The notes under the pieces were generated by a model. The model worked only from the letters and a program-made list of their open reading frames with translations. It ran no database searches and was not told where the DNA came from. The position numbers and the translations under genes were made by a program. From contig CANQOZ010000001.1 in the NCBI GenBank assembly GCA_947625585.1, positions 1 through 63,434 on the forward strand: 63,434 nucleotides of DNA. The letters run 5' to 3'. The first letter of the stretch is position 1; the number at the start of each line of letters is the position of its first letter. Shown here piece by piece: positions 61,453 to 63,434 of this stretch. The DNA is from an uncultured Eubacteriaceae bacterium. GTDB taxonomy: Bacteria; Bacillota; Clostridia; Eubacteriales; Eubacteriaceae.

Positions 61453-62583
61453 ATGTCAAAAGATAAAGATACTAAATTAACACAAAAAGACTTAGATAAA
61501 CTTCAGGATTTAGAAAATAGACCAACTGCATGTTCCATTGACACCGATATTAATAATAAATTTAAAGTTCCTGAAGTAGAATCCGACCAAAAAAATGGGC
61601 AATTTAACTTTGATAATTTAAAAGATTTAAATCGTCCGGAAGCCTGTAGTATTAATACAGAAGATCATAGTCCGGAAACTTGTAGTATTGACTCTCATTT
61701 TAAAGGTCCAGATAACAATTATACTAATTCAGAAAAAATTGTTAAACCAAATTTAAAAGAAGAAACTGTTGGTGAAGGAATTGATATTCTAGACACTTAT
61801 GGTTATAACGTTCCAGTCTCTGAAGAAGTTCGAGAAGAATTAGTTAAAGCTTTAAACAAGCTTGAAAAGGAATTTCCCGAAGACGAATACACTAATTTAA
61901 AGGAACCATTGATTTCAATTATGAAAAATGGTCCATATATTGTCTATGGTAATGTTCCTATTATTGATGAAGCGATTAAAACGAATCAAATAGGTCAAAG
62001 TGTTGGTTGGAAGGATAAAAAGGATCTAAAAGAACCAAAATATGTAGCTTTATGCCGCTGTGGTCATACAAAAACTCCGCCATTTTGTGACGAAAGCCAT
62101 CTAAAGTTTGATTTTGATGGAACTTGTACAGCTTCAAATAAACCTTATAATGAAGCAGCCAAAATTTACGAAGGCTGTCCTGGTTGCTATTTAATGGACG
62201 AAGAGAGTTTATGTGCTATAGTCAGATTCTGTGATCCAGACGGTTCCTGTTGGAATCTTGTTAAGGATTCACAAACTCTTGATAAAGCCATAGATGAAAC
62301 TTTTAATTGTTGTTCAGGTAGGTTAACTGTAATTAAAGATGGCAAAAAAGTTGAAAAAGAATATGATAAACAGATAATTGCTGTTTTAGATACCGAGCGT
62401 AAGAGATTAGGACCACTTTGGGTTACAGGATATATACCTGTTAAAAGTGAAACAACAGATTATGAAGTAAGAAATCGTGTAACATTATGCCGTTGTGGAC
62501 GATCGTATAACAAGCCGTTTTGTGACGGGATGCATTTAACTTGTCCGGAATTGACCTCTGAGGAGATAAAAGAAAATGAATAA
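61453..62583 (+). CDS. Multi-domain CDGSH iron-sulfur protein with Cys repeats
   Basis: 376 aa. The N-terminus (1-85) is low complexity with three similar Cys sites: NRPTACSIDT (Cys27), NRPEACSINT (Cys65) and SPETCSIDS (Cys77). A middle helical part (107-160) is followed by a CDGSH site at 201-216 (CRCGHTKTPPFCDESH, Glu in place of the usual Gly), a Cys-rich stretch (GCPGCYLMDEESLCAIVRFC) and a second full CDGSH site at 346-361 (CRCGRSYNKPFCDGMH). CDGSH sites hold 2Fe-2S clusters through three Cys and one His. Role is probably redox or cluster transfer. The last 8 bases overlap the lipoprotein gene. Confidence 0.88.
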   Translation: MSKDKDTKLTQKDLDKLQDLENRPTACSIDTDINNKFKVPEVESDQKNGQFNFDNLKDLNRPEACSINTEDHSPETCSIDSHFKGPDNNYTNSEKIVKPNLKEETVGEGIDILDTYGYNVPVSEEVREELVKALNKLEKEFPEDEYTNLKEPLISIMKNGPYIVYGNVPIIDEAIKTNQIGQSVGWKDKKDLKEPKYVALCRCGHTKTPPFCDESHLKFDFDGTCTASNKPYNEAAKIYEGCPGCYLMDEESLCAIVRFCDPDGSCWNLVKDSQTLDKAIDETFNCCSGRLTVIKDGKKVEKEYDKQIIAVLDTERKRLGPLWVTGYIPVKSETTDYEVRNRVTLCRCGRSYNKPFCDGMHLTCPELTSEEIKENE

Positions 62584-63100
62584 AAGATTAATTTTTATCT
62601 TTTTAATTCTATTAATACCGTTTATAATAAGCGGTTGTACCTCAACTTTTACAAGTAATCCTGAAGCTAATGTTAGCGATGAAACTGTCTTCTCACCTCC
62701 AGAAGAAGATGGTAGCATTGCCGGATCTTGGAAAACTGAAGCAGATACTTTAAAAGAAAATGCTTATTTTTATGGTGATGGTAAGTATGTCACATTTATT
62801 CAGGATCCTGAAGAAGAAACTTGGTGTATAACAGGTTTATGGAAACAAGATGGGGATACATATATAATAAGTGAACAAAAAGCTTATAAATATGATGAAG
62901 CTAATACTTCTTGGCCAGAAGATTCAAATACGACAATTGGTTTAAATAGTTGTAAAATGGAAAATGACGTCTTAAATGGACAATTAACTTTACCAGATGG
63001 AAATGTTGTTGATACTACATTTTCAAGAGGTCAAGAAGATATTGAAATTCCAAACGAAATAGATATAAATACTATTGTTAATGATTTTTTAATGCACTAG
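62576..63100 (+). CDS. Small lipoprotein, unknown function
   Basis: 174 aa. Lipobox ISGC gives the lipidated Cys at about residue 21. The mature part (GSIAGSWKTEADTLKENAYF, TGLWKQDGDTYIIS, QLTLPDGNVVDTTFSRG) has alternating strands typical of small lipocalin-like or DUF-type beta barrels. Co-transcribed with the CDGSH gene through an 8-base overlap. Function unknown. Confidence 0.75.
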   Translation: MNKRLIFIFLILLIPFIISGCTSTFTSNPEANVSDETVFSPPEEDGSIAGSWKTEADTLKENAYFYGDGKYVTFIQDPEEETWCITGLWKQDGDTYIISEQKAYKYDEANTSWPEDSNTTIGLNSCKMENDVLNGQLTLPDGNVVDTTFSRGQEDIEIPNEIDINTIVNDFLMH

Positions 63101-63113
63101 GAAAGGAGAAATC

Positions 63114-63320
63114 ATGATAACAAAAGATACTAAAATTATGGAAGTTATTCAAAACTATCCAGAGTCTGTTAATGTTTTTGCAAATCACGGTTTAGGTTGT
63201 GTTGGTTGTATGATCGCTAATTTTGAAACATTAGGTGACGGAGCTGCTGCTCATGGTATCGACATTGATAAACTATTAGTCGATTTAAACAATTTAAAAC
63301 CAGTTGAACCTCAAGAATAA
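63114..63320 (+). CDS. DUF1858 protein, disulfide/hybrid-cluster type
   Basis: 68 aa. ITKDTKIMEVIQNYPESVNV and GLGCVGCMIANFETLGDGAA carry the DUF1858 Cys-X2-Cys pair. Related domains are thought to act in redox or Fe-S processes, sometimes fused to larger oxidoreductases. AAAGGAG precedes the ATG. It ends the CDGSH operon, which therefore encodes two cysteine-rich redox-type proteins and a lipoprotein. Confidence 0.88.
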   Translation: MITKDTKIMEVIQNYPESVNVFANHGLGCVGCMIANFETLGDGAAAHGIDIDKLLVDLNNLKPVEPQE

Positions 63321-63326
63321 AAAAAT

Positions 63327-63353
63327 ATCCAGGTGGTGAGCCTGGATTTTTTT
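63327..63353 (+). terminator. Terminator of the CDGSH operon
   Basis: ATCCAGG and CCTGGAT form a 7-bp stem with a TGGTGAG loop, then TTTTTTT. Confidence 0.9.
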
Positions 63354-63377
63354 AATGCATAAAATGAATTTTATTTC

Positions 63378-63404
63378 TAAAAAATAGCATCTCGAATTGA
63401 GATG
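63378..63404 (-). terminator. Probable terminator of a converging gene outside the window
   Basis: On the minus strand CATCTC and GAGATG form a 6-bp stem followed by CTATTTTTT. It suggests a minus-strand gene beyond the right edge. Confidence 0.5.
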
Positions 63405-63434
63405 TTTAAATACTTATTTTTCTAACTTGTCTTA

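Noticed and set aside
1..63434. tRNA, rRNA, CRISPR arrays, insertion sequences or prophage genes
   Set aside because: None were recognised by reading both strands: no T-loop patterns, no regular spacers and no transposase or integrase motifs in the translated frames.

Overview
The window is AT-rich DNA from a low-GC Gram-positive bacterium, most likely a clostridial lineage of Bacillota. The evidence is the continuous S10-spc-alpha ribosomal block in Firmicutes order, followed by ecfA1-ecfA2-ecfT-truA-rplM-rpsI; a KOW-domain protein between map and infA; zinc-type (CXXC) S4, S14 and L36; ChW (clostridial hydrophobic W) secreted proteins; and mostly strong Shine-Dalgarno sites. I cannot name a genus from sequence alone.

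Layout. 1-20.5 kb is accessory and housekeeping: lemA with a DUF2207 gene, a MATE exporter, a cupin, two paralogous mgtE genes flanking an XpaC-like membrane gene, an LRR-cobU-SEC-C-amylase-VOC operon, a dipeptidase with an OPT peptide transporter, an orphan PqqD-like protein with a small acidic partner, an Fe-S aldo/keto reductase and a second XpaC-like gene. 20.5-33.8 kb holds a secreted subtilase with ChW repeats, a 0.7 kb non-coding gap, groES-groEL, the t6A genes tsaB-rimI-tsaD behind proC, uppP, typA, a third XpaC-like gene, a disordered single-pass membrane protein and an esterase. 33.8-53.7 kb is the ribosomal, translation and Sec block, all on the minus strand, starting at a structured S10 leader. 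53.8-63.4 kb holds a ChW/Ig-like surface protein, a TtcA-like PP-loop protein, a two-component system with a lipoprotein, a C26 glutamine amidotransferase, and a CDGSH Fe-S protein with a lipoprotein and a DUF1858 protein.

How genes work together. The OPT transporter and M20 dipeptidase form a peptide-use pair. The MgtE genes import Mg2+, and the first has a leader with a well-placed 29-codon ORF. EcfA1A2T energises vitamin-type ECF uptake. Response regulator, kinase and lipoprotein form one translationally coupled signalling unit, although the kinase 3' end carries an apparent one-base frameshift.

Most notable signals: a possible attenuator in the S10 leader (perfect 11-bp long-range pairing and a competing terminator-like stem); the mgtE leader ORF starting Met-Asp-Asp; paired cre-like operators at three loci; the kinase frameshift; the orphan PqqD-like gene lying just after a terminator without a ribosome site; a family of XpaC-like paralogs, possibly including the tail of the LRR protein; ACSI-type Cys repeats in the CDGSH protein; and several genes that look leaderless. 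Statements about families come from recognised motifs; no database search was run.
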